From positions 1 through 14,479 of the forward strand of contig CAJUSW010000018.1 of the NCBI GenBank assembly GCA_910589485.1: a stretch of DNA of 14,479 bases, in the 5' to 3' direction. Source of the DNA: an uncultured Duncaniella sp. Lineage in GTDB: Bacteria > Bacteroidota > Bacteroidia > Bacteroidales > Muribaculaceae. Made by a program: the position numbers and the translations under genes. The stretch's first letter is position 1, and each line of letters begins with the position of its first letter. Shown one piece after another: positions 12,861-14,479 of the stretch. Under the pieces are notes generated by a model. The model saw only the letters and a list, made by a program, of their open reading frames with translations, did no database searches and was not told the origin of the DNA.

Positions 12861-14216
12861 ATGGGAAATTCAGTTGACCCTATGCTCATTCTCGGCAAGG
12901 CTGTGGATATGAGCGTCAGTATGCGTGGCGGTGATTTTCCTCTCGGAGCCATGCCGATGAAGATTCAGCGGATTGTGCGCGAGGCTAACGACTGTTACGG
13001 TTATCCGGTGGATTATCTTGCCGGGGCTATGCTCGTGGCTATCGGTCTTGGTATCGGCAACACTCATTTCGTCCGGCTGAAAGGGAAATGGGATGAGAGT
13101 GCCATTCTGTTCATGGCTCTTGTCGGCAGACCGGGAGCGTGCAAATCACATCCGCTGAACTTCGCCATCCGTCCGTTCTCCGATATTGACGGCGTAAACA
13201 ACAGTGCCTTTCAGAAAGAACTTGCCGAGTACAACCGCCAGTGCGAATTACCGATGAAAGAAAGGACTGTTGCTCACCCGGTATTGCCTGTTAACAAGCG
13301 GTTCCTGATTTCTGACGCTACGCCGGAGGCCATGATGCTTATTCATTTCCACAATCTGCGTGGCATCTGCATGTGGAATGATGAGTTGGCCGGATGGTTC
13401 AAGAATTTCAACCGCTATAACAAAGGCTCTGACGAGGAGTATTGGTTGAAGCTCTACAACGCCAACCCGATATTCTCCGACCGCAAGGGCGCGAAAGACT
13501 CCGTGTATATCGGCAGACCGTTTGTGTCGGTTGTCGGCACTATCCAGAATGGTATTCTTAACGAACTCGCACAAGGTAGCCGCAGCTCCAACGGCTTCAT
13601 CGACCGCCTTCTATTCGTCATAGCCAACAATCAGGACAAGCAGGCGTGGAGCGACAAAGAACCGTCATTCGACATCGAGGCTTCATGGGCTGAGATCATC
13701 GGCAGACTTGTGGATATGCCATACGATACGGACGAAGACGGCAAGGTGATCCCGACAATCATCGAATTTTCGCCGGAAGCAAAGACACGGCTCTATCAAT
13801 GGCAACGGGAGAACACCGAGGACTGCAACCGCGAGGAGAACGACGCTCTCAAAGGTGTGTTCAGCAAATTCGATTTCCATGCAATACGTTTCTGTCTGAT
13901 TATCCAAATGGCGCGATGGGCTTGCGGTGAGGCAGACAAAACTGAAATAGATCTTATTTCGGTGGAAAATGCCATAAGTCTTGTTGATTATTTCAAGGCT
14001 ACCGCAACAAGGGTGCAGGGCATAATCAAGGATTTGTCGCTGTCAGAACTGCAACGGGCTGTCATAGCCGCATTGCCGGAGGAGTTCACAACCGAGCAGG
14101 GCGTTGAGATTGCAATAGCCAATTCTATGGCAGAGCGGACTTTCAAGGATTTTGTCAAGCGGTTCACCGGCATCCATTTCCAAAAGGTGCGTCACGGAGT
14201 CTATGCGAAATTATGA
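12861..14216 (+). CDS. DUF3987-type ATPase (primase/helicase-associated)
   Basis: This 451-aa protein of the DUF3987 type is a P-loop ATPase group found in mobile elements and usually linked to primase or helicase functions. The Walker A region is GRPGACKS (89-96, K95), with cysteine where a glycine is usual before the lysine. Walker B is ICMWNDEL (D174, E175). A sensor-like VVGTIQNGIL (224-233) and the arginines of GSRSSNGFIDRLLFV (R241, R249) follow. The region after 330 contains helices and ends in a possible winged-helix segment (FTTEQGVEIAIANSMAERTF). It would act in the cytoplasm on element DNA, perhaps to start replication. The HTH gene precedes it and a zinc-finger gene follows after 90 bp. 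Family identity is from motif recognition. Confidence 0.85.
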   Translation: MGNSVDPMLILGKAVDMSVSMRGGDFPLGAMPMKIQRIVREANDCYGYPVDYLAGAMLVAIGLGIGNTHFVRLKGKWDESAILFMALVGRPGACKSHPLNFAIRPFSDIDGVNNSAFQKELAEYNRQCELPMKERTVAHPVLPVNKRFLISDATPEAMMLIHFHNLRGICMWNDELAGWFKNFNRYNKGSDEEYWLKLYNANPIFSDRKGAKDSVYIGRPFVSVVGTIQNGILNELAQGSRSSNGFIDRLLFVIANNQDKQAWSDKEPSFDIEASWAEIIGRLVDMPYDTDEDGKVIPTIIEFSPEAKTRLYQWQRENTEDCNREENDALKGVFSKFDFHAIRFCLIIQMARWACGEADKTEIDLISVENAISLVDYFKATATRVQGIIKDLSLSELQRAVIAALPEEFTTEQGVEIAIANSMAERTFKDFVKRFTGIHFQKVRHGVYAKL

Positions 14217-14225
14217 TTATCCACC

Positions 14226-14290
14226 TGCATTTTCTGCACTTTCCGCATTTTCGCTCCATCAAAATGCAAATAATGCGGATAATGCAACCC
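14226..14290. repeat. 9-bp-phased GCA repeat dyad (possible replication or control site)
   Basis: Three tandem 9-mers of the form YGCAYTTTC occupy 14226-14252. After an 11-base gap, three ATGCRNAYA-like 9-mers in the opposite sense occupy 14264-14290. The two halves form an imperfect inverted repeat; I count about 19 of 26 positions matching. It fills the 90-bp gap between the DUF3987 gene and the zinc-finger gene. Confidence 0.5.
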
Positions 14291-14306
14291 AAATCTTGAT
14301 GGAACT

Positions 14307-14479
14307 ATGAGCGAACACAGATTTATTCTCCAACCCTATCGTGGTGTCGGAAGCCGTCATACTTGTCCCTCGTGCCATAAGAAACGGTGCTTCTCCCGAT
14401 ACATTGACACCGAGAAACAAATCTCGTTTCCTGATGATGTCGGCAGATGTGACCATGAGCAGAGTTGTGGCTACCACCT
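14307..14479 (+). CDS. Zinc-finger protein, 5' part (primase/DUF6371-like), runs off window
   Basis: ATG 14307 opens a frame of 57 codons that continues past the end. The product starts MSEHRFILQPYRGVGSRHTC and has cysteines at 20, 23, 28, 49 and 55 (CPSCHKKRC and CDHEQSCGYH). This is the zinc-finger head seen on toprim/primase-like or DUF6371 proteins that often follow DUF3987 genes in Bacteroidales elements. Such heads bind single-stranded template DNA in primases. The catalytic part is outside the window, so the assignment rests on the zinc finger and neighbours. Confidence 0.65.
   Translation, partial: MSEHRFILQPYRGVGSRHTCPSCHKKRCFSRYIDTEKQISFPDDVGRCDHEQSCGYH

Noticed and set aside
14259..14477. 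Minus-strand open frame of 72 codons at the right edge
   Set aside because: It is antisense to the zinc-finger gene start and crosses the phased GCA dyad; no motif.

Overview
The window looks like chromosomal DNA of a Bacteroidota bacterium, most likely a gut Bacteroidales (a Muribaculaceae-like genome is my impression, not something I can prove). The reasons are promoter boxes of the TAnnTTTG type, the absence of strong Shine-Dalgarno sites, a Bacteroides-type second EF-G paralog, and an integrase/HTH/DUF3987 gene set that is common in Bacteroidales mobile elements. The sequence falls into two parts.

Left part, 1-8860, is core chromosome. It opens with an 853-bp gene-free stretch full of small hairpins, tandem repeats and one elaborate 66-nt dyad. 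Next come a ClC-type chloride transporter/channel (854-2254, +), a divergent second EF-G (2343-4502, -) that lacks the catalytic histidine, and a sugar-nucleotide pair: a FdtA-type ketoisomerase (4722-5144) and a DegT-family aminotransferase (5317-6453). The aminotransferase gene is followed closely by a membrane-anchored or lipoprotein DNA/RNA non-specific nuclease (6460-7329) and mnmE (7362-8789), probably one transcription unit ending in a hairpin terminator at 8833-8860. FdtA plus the aminotransferase would convert a dTDP-4-keto-6-deoxyhexose into a 3-amino-3,6-dideoxyhexose for surface glycans.

Right part, 8861-14479, looks like one end of an integrative element lying immediately downstream of mnmE. 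It begins with a 170-bp noncoding strip holding four different families of helically phased direct repeats. It continues with a zinc-ribbon protein carrying four tandem HTH domains (9052-9939), a tyrosine recombinase (10055-11164) with its terminator, a membrane-tethered protein of unknown function (11294-12358), an HTH_17/excisionase-like protein (12471-12857), a DUF3987 ATPase/primase-helicase-type protein (12861-14216), and the start of a zinc-finger protein that runs off the window (14307-). An 84-bp cis module, three GGTGG repeats at exact 11-bp period followed by a conserved core and a TTTGC end, is present twice. One copy sits in front of the integrase and the other in front of the HTH-DUF3987 operon, each starting at the stop codon of the preceding gene.

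The most interesting candidate system is this control circuit. A multi-HTH protein sits beside iteron-like arrays whose 10- and 11-bp periods suit tandem HTH binding on one face of DNA, and a shared operator module would couple integration/excision with the replication-like genes. Everything about protein-DNA partnership here is inference; the repeats themselves are directly visible.
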